From Paracidovorax cattleyae (GTDB lineage Bacteria > Pseudomonadota > Gammaproteobacteria > Burkholderiales > Burkholderiaceae_C): a stretch of 64,000 nt of DNA. Positions 18,960 through 30,061 of this stretch are shown here, one piece after another (positions within the stretch are counted from its first letter, which is position 1; each line of letters opens with the position of its first letter). The translations under genes and the position numbers were made by a program. Under the pieces are notes generated by a model, which was not told the origin of the DNA, searched no databases, and saw only the letters and a program-made list of their open reading frames with translations. The DNA lies in NCBI RefSeq assembly GCF_900104515.1, contig NZ_FNJL01000022.1:1-64000 (forward strand), read 5' to 3'.

Positions 18960-20060
18960 ATGTCCCAATCCCCTCAAGCGTCCCCCGATCTCGCCAGCCT
19001 GCGGGTACAGATCGACAACATCGACCAGCAGCTCCTGACCCTCCTGAACCAGCGCGCGCTGGTGGCCGAGCGTGTCGGCGAAGTCAAGAAGCGCGAAGGT
19101 TCGCCCTTCTTCCGTCCCGATCGCGTCGCGCAGGTGATCGAGAAGATCCAGACGGCCAATCCGGGGCCGCTCAAGGGTGCCCATGTGGCGGCGATCTGGC
19201 GCGAGATCATGTCCGCCTGCCTGGCCCTGGAGTCGCCCCAGCGCGTGGCGGTGCTCGGCCCCGCCGGCACGTTCTGCGAGCAGGCGGCCGTGGAATTCTT
19301 CGGCGGCGCCGCCGACCTCATGTACTGCGCCAATTTCGACGAGGTATTCCATGCCACGGCGGCAGGCAGCGCCCAGTACGGCGTGGTGGGCGTGGAGAAC
19401 TCGGTGGAAGGCGTGGTCACGCGCTCGCTCGACCTCTTCCTGCACACGCCCTGCCACGTGGTGGGCGAGGTGAGCCTGCTGGTGCGACACAACCTGCTGC
19501 GCCTGTCCAATTCACTCGAGGGCATCGAGGCCGTGCTGGCCCATCCCCAGGCGCTCGCGCAATGCCAGGCCTGGCTGTCCAAGCACCTGCCGCACGCGGA
19601 GCGCCGCCCGGTTTCCAGCAACGCCGAGGGCGCGCGGCTGGCGGCGGGCAATCCGGCCTGGGCCGGCATCGCCAGCGAGCGCGCCGGCACGCAGTTCGGC
19701 CTGCACCTGGTGTCGCATGCCATCCAGGACGACGCCTACAACCGCACGCGCTTCGCCATCATCTGCCTGCCGCACACGCTGCAGACGCCGCCGGCCTCCG
19801 GCAAGGACTGCACCAGCCTCGTCGTGTCCGTGCCCAACCGCCCGGGCGCGGTGCACGACCTGCTGGTACCGCTCAAGACGCACGGCGTTTCCATGACCCG
19901 CTTCGAGTCGCGCCCGGCGCGCACGGGCCAGTGGGAATACTATTTCTACATCGACCTCGACGGGCATCCCAGCCAGCCCCACGTGGGCAAGGCCCTGGAG
20001 GAGCTGCGTTCGCTCTGCGCGTTCTACAAGGTGCTCGGCACCTATCCGGTGGCGCCGTGA
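18960..20060 (+). CDS. pheA: Bifunctional chorismate mutase/prephenate dehydratase
   Basis: This 366-residue protein has an N-terminal AroQ chorismate mutase (about 12-95, with the LRVQIDNIDQQLL helix), a prephenate dehydratase domain (about 97-275, with GPAGTFCEQAA and the catalytic-site NRTRFAI) and a C-terminal ACT domain (about 285-360, with the ESRP motif that binds phenylalanine). It makes phenylpyruvate, and feedback inhibition by phenylalanine is expected. The TGA stop overlaps the GTG start of tyrA. Confidence 0.97.
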   Translation: MSQSPQASPDLASLRVQIDNIDQQLLTLLNQRALVAERVGEVKKREGSPFFRPDRVAQVIEKIQTANPGPLKGAHVAAIWREIMSACLALESPQRVAVLGPAGTFCEQAAVEFFGGAADLMYCANFDEVFHATAAGSAQYGVVGVENSVEGVVTRSLDLFLHTPCHVVGEVSLLVRHNLLRLSNSLEGIEAVLAHPQALAQCQAWLSKHLPHAERRPVSSNAEGARLAAGNPAWAGIASERAGTQFGLHLVSHAIQDDAYNRTRFAIICLPHTLQTPPASGKDCTSLVVSVPNRPGAVHDLLVPLKTHGVSMTRFESRPARTGQWEYYFYIDLDGHPSQPHVGKALEELRSLCAFYKVLGTYPVAP

Positions 20061-20953
20061 CGGACGCGGGCACTCCGGTATTCGAGCAGCTCGGCCTGCT
20101 GGGCTGCGGGCTGATGGGCGGATCGTTCGCGCTGGCGATGAAGAAGGCCGGACTGGTCAAGCGCGTCGTCGGCTACAGCAAATCGCCCTCCACCACCGAC
20201 CGTGCGCGCCAGCTCGGCGTGATCGACGTCGAGGCGCCGTCCGCACTGCTCGCGGTCGCGGGTGCGGACATCGTGCTGCTGGCCGTGCCGGTGGCGGCGA
20301 CGGAATCCACGCTCAAGGCGATCAAGCACCTGGTCACGCCCAGGATGCTCGTCATGGACGTGGGCTCGACCAAGGCCGACGTGGTGCAGGCGGCGCGCGG
20401 CGCGCTGCGCGACCAGTTCGGATCCTTCGTTCCGGCCCACCCGATCACCGGCAGCGAATCCTCCGGCGTGGAGCACGCGCAGGCGGATCTCTACGCGGGA
20501 CGGCAGGTGATCCTCACCCCCACCGAACGCACGCTCACCGACCAGCTCGGCAAGGCCGAGGCCGTCTGGAGCGCGCTGGGCTGCCGCGTGCGCAGCATGT
20601 CGCCCGAGTCGCACGACGCGGCCTTCGCCGCCGTGAGCCACCTGCCGCACCTGCTCGCGTTCGCGATGATCAACAGCATCAATGCGCAGCCCGAGGGGGA
20701 CGTGTTCCTATCGCTCGCAGGCCCCGGCTTCCGAGATTTCACTCGGATCGCGGCCAGCGACCCGAAGATCTGGCGCGACATCCTGCTGGCCAACCGCAGC
20801 GAACTGATCGCCCAGTCGCGCCATTTCACCCAGGCGCTCCAGCAGATGGAGCAGGCCATGCAGCAGGGCGACGGACAGGCGCTCGAAGACCTCATCACCC
20901 TCGCCAGCGAAACCCGCGCGCACTGGCGCATGGGCGCCCGCCGCGCCTCCTAG
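20057..20953 (+). CDS. tyrA: Prephenate dehydrogenase
   Basis: This 298-residue NAD(P)-dependent dehydrogenase makes 4-hydroxyphenylpyruvate for tyrosine. It begins with GTG at 20057 (GTGA overlap with pheA). That start places the nucleotide-binding [13 protein letters not shown] motif at about residue 12. [10 protein letters not shown] carries the catalytic His. The remaining helices ([19 protein letters not shown]) are typical. No ACT domain or fused chorismate mutase is present. A longer upstream frame is only the antisense-like extension through pheA. Confidence 0.95.
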   Translation: MTDAGTPVFEQLGLLGCGLMGGSFALAMKKAGLVKRVVGYSKSPSTTDRARQLGVIDVEAPSALLAVAGADIVLLAVPVAATESTLKAIKHLVTPRMLVMDVGSTKADVVQAARGALRDQFGSFVPAHPITGSESSGVEHAQADLYAGRQVILTPTERTLTDQLGKAEAVWSALGCRVRSMSPESHDAAFAAVSHLPHLLAFAMINSINAQPEGDVFLSLAGPGFRDFTRIAASDPKIWRDILLANRSELIAQSRHFTQALQQMEQAMQQGDGQALEDLITLASETRAHWRMGARRAS

Positions 20954-20966
20954 ACGCCCACAGCCG

Positions 20967-23006
20967 ATGTACAGCACCGCGTTCCTCGACCTCCCTCCCC
21001 TGGACACCGCCGGCGGAGCCGTGCGGCTGCCGGGCTCCAAGAGCATCTCCAACAGGGTCCTGCTGCTGGCGGCCCTGAGCGAGGGGACGACGGAAGTCCA
21101 CGACCTGCTGGCCTCCGACGATACGCGCGTGATGCTGGACGCGCTGCGCGAGATCGGCTGCGGCGTCGATGAAGGTGCGGCCGCGCAGGGCACGGTGCGC
21201 ATCACCGGCCTGGGCACGGCCCCGGCGCACTCCCCTGCGAAGCTCTTCCTCGGCAATGCGGGCACGGCCATGCGGCCGCTGACGGCGGCGCTGGCCCTGC
21301 TGGGCGGCGAGTTCGAGCTGTCCGGCGTTCCACGCATGCACGAGCGCCCGATCGGCGACCTGGTGGAGGCGCTGCTGCAGCTCGGCTGCCACATCAGCTA
21401 CCTGGGCAATCCCGGCTTCCCGCCGCTGCGCATCGCGCATGCGGGCGGCGTCCCGCCGCTGGCCCTGGACGCGCCCGTGCGGGTGCGCGGCGATGTATCC
21501 AGCCAGTTCCTGACCGCCCTGCTGATGGCCCTGCCCCTGGTGGCGCGCGAGAAGGACGTGGTGATCGAGGTGGTGGGCGAGCTGATCTCGCGCCCCTACA
21601 TCCACATCACGCTGCAACTGCTGGAGCGCTTCGGCATCGCGGTGCGGCACGACGACTGGCAGCGCTTCACCATCCCGGCCGGAAGCCGCTACCGCTCCCC
21701 GGGCACGATCCACGTCGAGGCCGATGCCTCCTCTGCCAGCTATTTCATCGCCCTGGGCGCGCTGGCGGCCCCGGCGCCCGGCCAGGAACCGCTGCGCATC
21801 CTCGGCGTGGGACTGGATTCGATCCAGGGGGACATCCGCTTCGCCGAGGCGGCCCGCGCCATGGGCGCGGAAGTCACGGGCGGCCCGAACTGGCTCGAAG
21901 TACGCCGCGGCGCCTGGCCCCTGCGGGCGGTCGATCTCGACTGCAACCATATTCCCGACGCGGCCATGACGCTGGCCGTGATGGCGCTCTACGCCAAGGG
22001 CACGACCACGCTGCGCAACATCGCGAGCTGGCGCGTGAAGGAAACGGACCGCATCGCGGCCATGGCGCAGGGATGCCGGCGCCTGGGCGCCACCGCCCTG
22101 GAAGGCCCGGACTTCCTGCGCATCACTCCGCCCGCCTCGCCGGGCGACTGGCGCGCGGCGAGCATCCACACCTACGACGACCACCGCATCGCCATGTGCT
22201 TTTCGCTGGCGGCGTTCAACCCGGCGAAGCTCCCGGTGCGCATCGAGGATCCGAAATGCGTGGCCAAGACTTTTCCGGACTATTTCGAGGCGCTGTTCTC
22301 GGTCGCCGGAACACCCCTGGAACACGTTCCCGTGATCTGCATCGACGGCCCCACGGCGTCGGGCAAGGGGACGGTGGCGGCAGCGGTGGCGCAGCGGCTG
22401 GGCTACCGCTTCCTGGACTCGGGCGCGATGTACCGCATCACCGCACTGGCGGCGCTGCGTGCCGGGCTGTCCACCGACGCGGCCCACCAGGACCGGATCG
22501 CGGCCCTGGCGCGCACCCTGCCGGTGCGGTTCGAGTCCGGCCGCATCTGGCTGGGCGGAGACGACGTGACGGACGCCATCCGCACCGAAGAAGCCGGCAT
22601 GAACGCCTCCCGCGCCTCGGCCCTGCCACCGGTCCGCGAGGCTCTGGTGGCGCTGCAGCACGGCTTCCGGCGCCTGCCGGGGCTGGTCGCGGACGGCCGC
22701 GACATGGGCACCGTGATCTTCCCGGGCGCGGCGTTGAAGGTCTATCTCACGGCCAGCGCGGCCTGCCGGGCGGAGCGGCGCCATAAACAGTTGATTTCAA
22801 AGGGAATTTCAGCTAATATCGAAGACCTTCGCGCAGATCTGGAGGCGCGCGACGTCCGGGACAGCACCCGGCCGGTCGCGCCCCTCAAGCCTGCGCAGGA
22901 TGCGCTGGTGCTGGACAACTCCCTGCTGTCGGTCGAAGAGGCCGTCGAGCAGGTGCTTGCCTGGTGGCAGCAGCGACAGCCCTTCGCGCCCCCCGCGCAG
23001 GACTGA
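20967..23006 (+). CDS. aroA-cmk: Fused EPSP synthase/cytidylate kinase
   Basis: This single 679-residue frame joins two enzymes. Residues 1 to about 445 are EPSP synthase ([27 protein letters not shown], the DDHRIAM motif), the sixth step of the shikimate pathway. From about residue 455 the P-loop [10 protein letters not shown] opens a complete cytidylate kinase ending at 679. The joint has no long linker. The same fusion is known in some betaproteobacteria; usually the two genes are adjacent but separate. The gene follows tyrA after 13 bp and leads into rpsA, the usual cmk neighbour. Confidence 0.96.
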   Translation: MYSTAFLDLPPLDTAGGAVRLPGSKSISNRVLLLAALSEGTTEVHDLLASDDTRVMLDALREIGCGVDEGAAAQGTVRITGLGTAPAHSPAKLFLGNAGTAMRPLTAALALLGGEFELSGVPRMHERPIGDLVEALLQLGCHISYLGNPGFPPLRIAHAGGVPPLALDAPVRVRGDVSSQFLTALLMALPLVAREKDVVIEVVGELISRPYIHITLQLLERFGIAVRHDDWQRFTIPAGSRYRSPGTIHVEADASSASYFIALGALAAPAPGQEPLRILGVGLDSIQGDIRFAEAARAMGAEVTGGPNWLEVRRGAWPLRAVDLDCNHIPDAAMTLAVMALYAKGTTTLRNIASWRVKETDRIAAMAQGCRRLGATALEGPDFLRITPPASPGDWRAASIHTYDDHRIAMCFSLAAFNPAKLPVRIEDPKCVAKTFPDYFEALFSVAGTPLEHVPVICIDGPTASGKGTVAAAVAQRLGYRFLDSGAMYRITALAALRAGLSTDAAHQDRIAALARTLPVRFESGRIWLGGDDVTDAIRTEEAGMNASRASALPPVREALVALQHGFRRLPGLVADGRDMGTVIFPGAALKVYLTASAACRAERRHKQLISKGISANIEDLRADLEARDVRDSTRPVAPLKPAQDALVLDNSLLSVEEAVEQVLAWWQQRQPFAPPAQD

Positions 23007-23162
23007 ACCGGGCCCGCAAGGCTTCCTGCCGCGCCTGCAGCGCACGGCCTTGCGATGTGTTCAACCCCAACCGTGGCCACCCGCCACACAACCTTCCGCA
23101 GGCAACGATAGAAACGCCGGCAATGGTGCCGGCGGAAACGCGCCCGCGGACTTAGGAAATAC

Positions 23163-24848
23163 ATGTCTGAATCTTTTGCCGCCCTTTTTGAAGAGTCCTT
23201 GACGCGCACCGAAATGCGCCCGGGCGAAGTCATCACCGCAGAAGTCGTGCGCGTCGAGCACAACTTCGTCGTGGTGAACGCAGGCCTCAAGTCCGAAGCC
23301 TACGTGCCCCTGGAAGAGTTCAAGAACGACAAGGGCGAGGTCGAAGTCCAGGTGGGCGATTTCGTCTCCGTGGCCATCGGCTCGATCGAGAACGGTTACG
23401 GCGACACGATCCTGTCGCGTGACACCGCCAAGCGCCTGGCTTCCTGGCTGGCGCTGGAAAAGGCCCTGGAATCCGGCGAGTTCGTCACCGGCACGACCAG
23501 CGGCAAGGTCAAGGGCGGCCTCACCGTCCTGGTCAACGGCATCCGCGCCTTCCTGCCCGGTTCGCTGATCGATACGCGTCCGATCAAGGATCTGACGCCG
23601 TACGAGAACAAGACCATGGAATTCAAGGTCATCAAGCTCGACCGCAAGCGCAACAACGTGGTGCTGAGCCGCCGCGCCGTGGTGGAGGCCTCCATGGGCG
23701 AAGAGCGCGCCAAGCTGATGGAAACCCTGAAGGAAGGCTCCATCGTGCAGGGCGTGGTCAAGAACATCACCGAATACGGTGCGTTCGTGGACCTGGGCGG
23801 CATTGACGGCCTGCTGCACATCACCGACATGGCATGGCGCCGTGTCCGCCATCCCTCCGAGGTGGTGCAGGCCGGCCAGGAAATCACTGCCAAGATCCTG
23901 AAGTTCGACACCGAGAAGAACCGCGTCTCCCTGGGCCTGAAGCAGATGGGCGACGATCCATGGCTGGGTGTGTCGCGCCGCTACCCCTCGGGCACGCGCC
24001 TGTTCGGCAAGGTCACGAACATCGCCGACTACGGCGCGTTCGTGGAACTCGAGCCCGGCATCGAAGGCCTGGTGCACGTCTCCGAAATGGACTGGACGAA
24101 CAAGAACATCGCCCCGTCCAAGCTCGTTTCGCTGGGTGACGAAGTCGAAGTCATGGTCCTCGAGATCGACGAAGACAAGCGCCGCATCAGCCTGGGCATG
24201 AAGCAGTGCAAGGCCAACCCGTGGCAGGAGTTCGCTCAGAACACCAAGCGCGGCGACCGCGTGAAGGGCCCGATCAAGTCGATCACCGACTTCGGCGTGT
24301 TCGTGGGCCTGGCGGCCGGCATCGACGGCCTGGTGCACCTGTCCGACCTGTCCTGGAACGAGCCCGGCGAAGCCGCCGTGCGCAACTACAAGAAGGGCCA
24401 GGAAGTCGAGGCGATCGTGCTGGCCGTGGACGTGGACCGCGAGCGCATCTCCCTGGGCATCAAGCAGCTCGACGGCGACCCGTTCACCACCTTCGTGACG
24501 GTGAACGACAAGGGCCAGACGGTGACCGGCAAGGTCAAGACCGTCGATGCCCGCGGCGCCGAGATCGACCTGGGCGAAGACATCGTGGGCTACCTGCGCG
24601 CTTCGGAAATCTCCCGCGACCGCGTGGAAGATGCCCGCAACGTGCTGAAGGAAGGCGACGAAGTCACGGCCGTGGTGGTGAACGTGGATCGCAAGACCCG
24701 CAACATCCAGCTGTCGATCAAGGCCAAGGACATGGCCGACGAGCAAGGCGCCATGGCGTCCCTGTCGCAGCAATCGGCCCGCGAAAGCGCCGGCACGACC
24801 AGCCTGGGCGCACTGCTGCGCGCCAAGCTGGACAACTCCGACAAGTAA
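23163..24848 (+). CDS. rpsA: 30S ribosomal protein S1
   Basis: This 561-residue protein is built from six S1 (OB-fold) repeats. The central and C-terminal ones show the repeated pattern [21 protein letters not shown] followed by [16 protein letters not shown] or GLVHLSDL. It binds mRNA leaders and helps them reach the ribosome. AGGAAA precedes the ATG. The cmk-rpsA-ihfB order is widely conserved. A strong terminator follows. Confidence 0.98.
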   Translation: MSESFAALFEESLTRTEMRPGEVITAEVVRVEHNFVVVNAGLKSEAYVPLEEFKNDKGEVEVQVGDFVSVAIGSIENGYGDTILSRDTAKRLASWLALEKALESGEFVTGTTSGKVKGGLTVLVNGIRAFLPGSLIDTRPIKDLTPYENKTMEFKVIKLDRKRNNVVLSRRAVVEASMGEERAKLMETLKEGSIVQGVVKNITEYGAFVDLGGIDGLLHITDMAWRRVRHPSEVVQAGQEITAKILKFDTEKNRVSLGLKQMGDDPWLGVSRRYPSGTRLFGKVTNIADYGAFVELEPGIEGLVHVSEMDWTNKNIAPSKLVSLGDEVEVMVLEIDEDKRRISLGMKQCKANPWQEFAQNTKRGDRVKGPIKSITDFGVFVGLAAGIDGLVHLSDLSWNEPGEAAVRNYKKGQEVEAIVLAVDVDRERISLGIKQLDGDPFTTFVTVNDKGQTVTGKVKTVDARGAEIDLGEDIVGYLRASEISRDRVEDARNVLKEGDEVTAVVVNVDRKTRNIQLSIKAKDMADEQGAMASLSQQSARESAGTTSLGALLRAKLDNSDK

Positions 24849-24898
24849 TCGGAACCTGAGCCCGCAAGGCAGAGAAAGGCCGTGCCTGCACGGCCGCA

Positions 24899-24932
24899 AG
24901 CGGCGGGCGCCTTGTGCGCCCGCCGCTTTTTT
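24899..24932 (+). terminator. Terminator after rpsA
   Basis: An 11-bp perfect G+C-rich stem (24900-24910 with 24916-24926) around CTTGT is followed by six T. It partly separates rpsA from ihfB. Confidence 0.9.
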
Positions 24933-25035
24933 CCAAGTGCGCATCCCGACCCATGCCCCAGCGCCGCGCACAACGCCGGCGCTGGGGCATGGACCACATT
25001 TTTCGCCACCCCCTTGGCGCCACAGACCGGACCCC

Positions 25036-25365
25036 ATGACCCGATCAGACCTCGTCGAAGAACTTGCCGCCCGTTTCGGCCAGCTCACGCAGCGCGATGC
25101 CGAAGCCGCCGTCAAGACCATCCTGGATGCCGTGGGCGATGCGCTGGTGCGTGGCCATCGCATCGAGGTGCGCGGGTTCGGCAGCTTTTCGGTCAACCAC
25201 CGGCCGCCGCGCATGGGACGCAACCCCCGCAGCGGCGAGGCCGTGCACATCCCCGAGAAGCGTGTTCCGCATTTCAAGCCGGGCAAGGCCCTGCGCGAGG
25301 CGGTGGACCGGCGTACCGCCGAGATGGGTATCGGCACCGCAGCCGACACATCCGACGCCGCCTGA
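25036..25365 (+). CDS. ihfB: Integration host factor subunit beta
   Basis: This 109-residue DNA-bending protein starts [10 protein letters not shown], the usual IHF beta N terminus. The arm that intercalates into DNA carries GRNPRSGE with its Pro, and [19 protein letters not shown] is the C-terminal signature. It pairs with IHF alpha (encoded elsewhere) to bend DNA at promoters and recombination sites. A longer upstream frame in this phase lacks conservation. The last 15 residues are an acidic/Ala tail. Confidence 0.97.
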   Translation: MTRSDLVEELAARFGQLTQRDAEAAVKTILDAVGDALVRGHRIEVRGFGSFSVNHRPPRMGRNPRSGEAVHIPEKRVPHFKPGKALREAVDRRTAEMGIGTAADTSDAA

Positions 25366-25449
25366 CGGAGCACGCCGCACCATACCCGGCGCACGCGAGG
25401 GGGTCGGGCATGACCGTAGAATCCTCCCACCATCGAGGAGACGCATGGC

Positions 25450-25782
25450 ATGAAGTATTTCCTGTGGCTGCTCAAGGCAGCCATTTTTTTCACCCTCTTC
25501 GCCTTCGCGCTGAACAACCAGCAGGACGCGACGGTGCATTTCTTCTTCGGCACCCGCTGGACCGCGCCGCTGGTGCTGGTGGTGCTGTCCGCCTTCGCCG
25601 TGGGCGTAGCCGTCGGCGTGCTGGGCATGGTGCCCCGCTGGTGGAAGCATCTTCGCGCCGCGCGCCGCGCGGAAGCGGCGCTGCCAGCCTCGCCCGCCTC
25701 CGCGCCTGCGTCCGCCGCTGCGCCGGGCAGCGCCGCTCCCGTCACCGATCTGCAGCAACAGCCGCCCATCCATGGAATTTGA
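25450..25782 (+). CDS. lapA: LPS assembly protein A (DUF1049)
   Basis: This 110-residue inner-membrane protein has two spans (about 5-25 and 38-60) and then an Ala/Pro-rich cytoplasmic tail. NNQQDATVHFFFG between the spans is the LapA signature. GAGGAG precedes the ATG. It acts with LapB in controlling LpxC turnover and so LPS amount. It overlaps lapB by 11 bp. Confidence 0.92.
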   Translation: MKYFLWLLKAAIFFTLFAFALNNQQDATVHFFFGTRWTAPLVLVVLSAFAVGVAVGVLGMVPRWWKHLRAARRAEAALPASPASAPASAAAPGSAAPVTDLQQQPPIHGI

Positions 25783-26929
25783 CCTGAGCTGGCTCCTGCT
25801 GGGGCTTCCGCTGGCGTTCGTGCTGGGCTGGCTCGCTTCGCGCTTCGACCTGCGCCAGCTGCGCCAGGAGAACCGCCGCGCGCCCAAGGCCTATTTCAAG
25901 GGGCTGAACTACCTGCTCAACGAACAGCAGGACCAGGCGATCGACGCCTTCATCGAGGCGGTGCAGAACGACCCGGACACGTCGGAGCTGCATTTCGCGC
26001 TCGGCAACCTGTTCCGCCGGCGCGGCGAATACAACCGCGCGGTGCGCGTGCACGAGCACCTGCTGTCCCGCGGCGACCTGAGCCGGGCCGACCGCGAGCG
26101 TGCCCAGCACGCGCTCGCGCTGGACTTCCTCAAGGCCGGCCTGCTGGACCGCGCCGAGGATGCGCTGCAGCGGCTCGAAGGCACGCCCTTCGAAAGCCAG
26201 GCCCGCATGGCCCTGCTGGCCATCTACGAACGTTCGCGGGACTGGCCACAGGCCACGGCGATCGCGCGCAAGATGCACGGATCCCACCAGGGCGATTTCA
26301 GCGCCCGCCAGGCCCACTACCTGTGCGAGCAGGCACTGGCGCGCGCAGCCCAGGGCGATCTGGACGCGGCACAGGAGCAGTTCGAGGAAGCACGGGCGGC
26401 AGCGCCCGATGCGCCGCGCCCGCGCATCGAGCTCGCGCGCCTTCAACAGCGCCGCGGCCATGCCGAAGCGGCCCTGGCCACGCTACAGGAGCTGGCGCGG
26501 CAGTCGCCCGCCGCGCTGCCGCTGGCCGCGCCGCTGCTGATCGAACTGGCGGCCGCGACCGGACGCCAGGGCGAGGTGCTGCATTTGCTGCAGGAGCACT
26601 ATGCCCGCGCGCCCTCGCTGGACGTGCTCGATGCGATCGTGGCCATGGAGGCGGCCGCGGACGTTCCCGGCCGACAGCCTCGCGACTGGTATGTGCGCCA
26701 TCTGGACAAGGAGCCTTCGCTGGTCGCCGCCGCCAAATGGCTGTCGCAGGAGAAGCTCGAACACGAGGACTTCCATCCGCAGGTCCAGCGGGCGCTCGAC
26801 CAGGCAGCGAAGCCGCTCACGCGCTATCGATGCGCGGCCTGCGGATTCGAGGCGCGGCAGCATTTCTGGCAATGCCCGGGCTGCCAGAGCTGGGACAGCT
26901 ACCCGGCGCGGCGCGTCGAGGAGCTGTGA
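25772..26929 (+). CDS. lapB: LPS assembly protein B
   Basis: This 385-residue protein has an N-terminal membrane anchor (about 5-22), a run of TPR helices (about 45-340, beginning with the YFKGLNYLLNEQQDQAIDAF helix pair) and a C-terminal rubredoxin-like knuckle (CAACGF and CPGCQSW) that binds metal. This is the standard LapB (YciM) layout, close to the 389 residues of E. coli. It is an adaptor that directs LpxC to FtsH proteolysis. Coupled to lapA. Confidence 0.95.
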   Translation: MEFDLSWLLLGLPLAFVLGWLASRFDLRQLRQENRRAPKAYFKGLNYLLNEQQDQAIDAFIEAVQNDPDTSELHFALGNLFRRRGEYNRAVRVHEHLLSRGDLSRADRERAQHALALDFLKAGLLDRAEDALQRLEGTPFESQARMALLAIYERSRDWPQATAIARKMHGSHQGDFSARQAHYLCEQALARAAQGDLDAAQEQFEEARAAAPDAPRPRIELARLQQRRGHAEAALATLQELARQSPAALPLAAPLLIELAAATGRQGEVLHLLQEHYARAPSLDVLDAIVAMEAAADVPGRQPRDWYVRHLDKEPSLVAAAKWLSQEKLEHEDFHPQVQRALDQAAKPLTRYRCAACGFEARQHFWQCPGCQSWDSYPARRVEEL

Positions 26930-27040
26930 AAGCGTGCTCGCCGTCCAGGCCGCCTCCTCCGCGAGGTGCGCCGATTCTCCGTAGCCTGCTCGGGTTTTCA
27001 TAGCGGCTTGCGCGGGCCTTCCCCGTAGAATGGTCCGCAC

Positions 27041-30000
27041 ATGCCCCTGATCCTCCTCGTCCTCCTGCCATTCGCCGGCAGCCTGCTCGCGGCACTGCTG
27101 CCTGCGAACGCGCGCAACGCCGAATCGACGCTCGCTGGCGCGGTGGCGCTGTTCTGCGCGGTGCAGGCGGCACTGTATTTTCCGGAGGTGGCAGCGGGTG
27201 GCGTGGTGCGACAGGAGATCGCCTGGCTGCCCTCGCTGGGGCTGAACCTGGTGCTGCGCATGGACGGGTTCGCCTGGATGTTCTGCATGCTGGTGCTGGG
27301 CATCGGCTCGCTGGTGGTGCTGTACGCGCGCTACTACATGTCGGCCGCCGATCCGGTGCCGCGCTTCTTCTCGTTCTTCCTGGCCTTCATGGGCGCCATG
27401 AGCGGCGTGGTGCTCTCGGGCAACCTGATCCAGCTGGTGTTCTTCTGGGAGCTGACCAGCCTTTTCTCCTTCCTGCTGATCGGCTACTGGCACCACCGCA
27501 AGGACGCCCGCAGCGGCGCCCGCATGGCGCTCACCGTCACGGGCACGGGCGGGCTGTGCCTGCTGGCGGGCGTGCTGGTTCTGGGCCACGTCGTGGGCAG
27601 CTACGACCTGGACCGCGTGCTTGCGGCAGGCGACCTGGTCCGCGGCCACCCCCTCTACCTGACGGCCCTGGTGCTGGTGCTACTGGGTGCACTCACCAAG
27701 AGCGCGCAGTTCCCCTTCCATTTCTGGCTGCCCAATGCCATGGCGGCGCCCACGCCCGTGTCGGCCTACCTGCATTCCGCCACGATGGTGAAGGCCGGCG
27801 TCTTCCTGCTGGCGCGCATGTGGCCCGTGCTGGGCGGGACGGAGCCGTGGTTCTGGATCGTGGGCGGCGCGGGCGTATGCACGCTGCTCGTGGGTGGATA
27901 CGCGGCCATGTTCCAGCATGACCTGAAAGGGCTGCTGGCCTATTCCACGATCTCCCACCTGGGCCTCATCACCCTGCTGCTGGGCCTCAACAGCCCCCTG
28001 GCGGCGGTGGCGGCGGTCTTCCACATCATGAACCACGCGACCTTCAAGGCGTCGCTCTTCATGGCGGCGGGGATCGTGGACCACGAGAGCGGCACGCGGG
28101 ACATCCGGCGCCTTTCGGGGCTGCGGCGCATGATGCCGGTGACCTCCACGCTGGCGATGGTCGCCAGTGCGGCGATGGCAGGCGTGCCGCTGCTCAACGG
28201 CTTCCTCTCCAAGGAAATGTTCTTCGCGGAGACGGTGTTCCTGGAAGCGTCGCCCTTCATCGCGACGGCCCTGCCCGTGGCCGCCACGCTGGCCGGGGTC
28301 TTCAGCGTGGCGTACTCGCTGCGCTTCACGGTGGATGTGTTCTGGGGACCGAAGGCAGAAGACCTGCCGCGGGAGCCCCACGAGCCGCCGCACTGGATGC
28401 GCGTGCCGGTGGAGCTGCTGGTGCTGGCCTGCCTGGTGGTGGGCACGCTGCCGGCCTGGTCGGTCGGCCGCTACCTGGCCGCCGCGGCACTGCCCGTGGT
28501 CGGAGGCCAGCTGCCCGAATACAGCCTCGCGATCTGGCACGGGTTCAACACGCCGTTCGCCATGAGCCTGGTCGCACTGGCCGGAGGCACCGCGCTCTAC
28601 CTGCTGCTGCGCCGCCAGCGCGAAGCTGGCAGGATCGACGCGCCACCGCTCATCTACCGCGTGAGCGGGCGCCGCATCTTCGAGGCCCTGCTCACGCTGC
28701 TGACACTGGCCGGCTACCGCGGTCGCCGCATGCTGGGCACGCCGAGGCTGCAGTGGCAGATGCTGTGGCTGGTCTGCGCGGCGCTCGTGGCGGGGACGCT
28801 GCCGCTGTGGTCCCGCGGCCTGCAACTGGGCGACCGGGGCACCCTGCCGCTGTCACCGGCCTTCGTGGCGATCTGGGCGGTGGGGTCGGTCTGCGCCGTC
28901 GCGGCGGCCTGGCAGGCCAAGTACCACCGGCTGGCCGCCCTCACCCTGCTGGGCGGTGCAGGGCTGTGCACCTGCATCACCTTCCTGTGGTTCTCGGCGC
29001 CGGACCTCGCGCTGACGCAGATCGTAGTGGAGATCGTGACCACCGTGCTCGTGCTGCTGGGGCTGCGCTGGCTGCCCCGGCGCGACGAACGCCTGCGCGA
29101 GCTGGCGCCGGCGGTGGGGCTGCCCCGGCTGCGCCGGGCCCGCGACCTGCTGATCTCGCTGGCTGCCGGCGGCGGGCTGGGCTGGCTGGCCTATGTGATG
29201 ATGAGCCGGCCGTTCCCCGAGAGCACGTCCACGTTCTTCCTGGAACGCGCCCAGACCGAGGGCGGCGGCACCAACGTGGTCAACGTGATGCTGGTCGATT
29301 TCCGCGGTTTCGACACCTTCGGCGAGATCGTGGTGCTGGGCATCGTCGCGCTGACGGTGTATGCGCTGCTGCGGCGCTTCCGGCCCGCTCGCGAGACCAT
29401 GGACCTGCCCGAGCAGCAGCGCAACATGCCGGCCGACCTCCAGACCGACCTGCTCAACCCGCGCAATGCCACCGACACCGCCGTCGGCTACCTGATGGTG
29501 CCCGCCGTGCTGGTGCGGCTGCTTTTGCCCTTCACGCTGCTGGTGTCCTTCTACATGTTCATGCGCGGCCACAACCAGCCCGGCGGCGGTTTCGTGGCCG
29601 GCCTGGTGCTGTCGGTGGGCCTGCTGCTGCAGTACATCATCTCGGGCACGCAGTGGGTGGAGGCGCACCTGGCGCTCTGCCCGCGGCGCTGGATCGCCAC
29701 CGGGCTGCTGTTCGCGACAGGCACCGGCGTCGGTGCCCTGTTCTTCGGCTATCCGTTCCTCACCAGCCACACCGCCCACCTGGACCTGCCCGTGGTGGGC
29801 GAGATCCACGTGGCCAGCGCGCTGTTCTTCGACATCGGCGTGTTCTCGCTGGTCGTGGGCGCCACGCTGCTCATGCTCACGGCCATCGCCCACCAGTCGG
29901 TGCGGGGCCACCGCTACCATGCGCGCCTTGCCGAAGAGCGAGAGGCCGAGGAGTCGGCTCAGTCGGAGGAAGCGGCTCAGGCCACCGAGAACAAGGCCTC

Positions 30001-30061
30001 GGGGGCGCTGCGGGCAGAGCCGGGCGGGGCCGCCGCCACCGCACCGGGAGGGAACCGCTGA
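27041..30061 (+). CDS. mrpA: Mrp-type cation/proton antiporter, fused subunits A and B
   Basis: This 1006-residue protein has an NADH-dehydrogenase-5-like core (about 65-400, with the LVFFWELTSLFSFLLIGYW and KSAQFPFHFWLPNAMAAPTPVSA helices), a MrpA-specific C-terminal region (about 560-790), and from about 815 a complete MnhB domain (FYMFMRGHNQPGGGFVAGL). Usually MrpA is about 800 residues and MrpB is separate, so this is the A-B fusion seen in Pha systems. The last 40 residues are an Ala/Glu-rich tail. It begins a six-gene operon that exports Na+ or K+ in exchange for protons. Confidence 0.95.
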   Translation: MPLILLVLLPFAGSLLAALLPANARNAESTLAGAVALFCAVQAALYFPEVAAGGVVRQEIAWLPSLGLNLVLRMDGFAWMFCMLVLGIGSLVVLYARYYMSAADPVPRFFSFFLAFMGAMSGVVLSGNLIQLVFFWELTSLFSFLLIGYWHHRKDARSGARMALTVTGTGGLCLLAGVLVLGHVVGSYDLDRVLAAGDLVRGHPLYLTALVLVLLGALTKSAQFPFHFWLPNAMAAPTPVSAYLHSATMVKAGVFLLARMWPVLGGTEPWFWIVGGAGVCTLLVGGYAAMFQHDLKGLLAYSTISHLGLITLLLGLNSPLAAVAAVFHIMNHATFKASLFMAAGIVDHESGTRDIRRLSGLRRMMPVTSTLAMVASAAMAGVPLLNGFLSKEMFFAETVFLEASPFIATALPVAATLAGVFSVAYSLRFTVDVFWGPKAEDLPREPHEPPHWMRVPVELLVLACLVVGTLPAWSVGRYLAAAALPVVGGQLPEYSLAIWHGFNTPFAMSLVALAGGTALYLLLRRQREAGRIDAPPLIYRVSGRRIFEALLTLLTLAGYRGRRMLGTPRLQWQMLWLVCAALVAGTLPLWSRGLQLGDRGTLPLSPAFVAIWAVGSVCAVAAAWQAKYHRLAALTLLGGAGLCTCITFLWFSAPDLALTQIVVEIVTTVLVLLGLRWLPRRDERLRELAPAVGLPRLRRARDLLISLAAGGGLGWLAYVMMSRPFPESTSTFFLERAQTEGGGTNVVNVMLVDFRGFDTFGEIVVLGIVALTVYALLRRFRPARETMDLPEQQRNMPADLQTDLLNPRNATDTAVGYLMVPAVLVRLLLPFTLLVSFYMFMRGHNQPGGGFVAGLVLSVGLLLQYIISGTQWVEAHLALCPRRWIATGLLFATGTGVGALFFGYPFLTSHTAHLDLPVVGEIHVASALFFDIGVFSLVVGATLLMLTAIAHQSVRGHRYHARLAEEREAEESAQSEEAAQATENKASGALRAEPGGAAATAPGGNR

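Noticed and set aside
23061-25769. A 902-codon minus-strand frame over rpsA, ihfB and lapA
   Set aside because: Shadow of the strongly coded plus-strand genes.
27020-27036. TAGAAT before mrpA as a promoter
   Set aside because: No acceptable -35 box at 16-18 bases; this hexamer recurs before several genes here.
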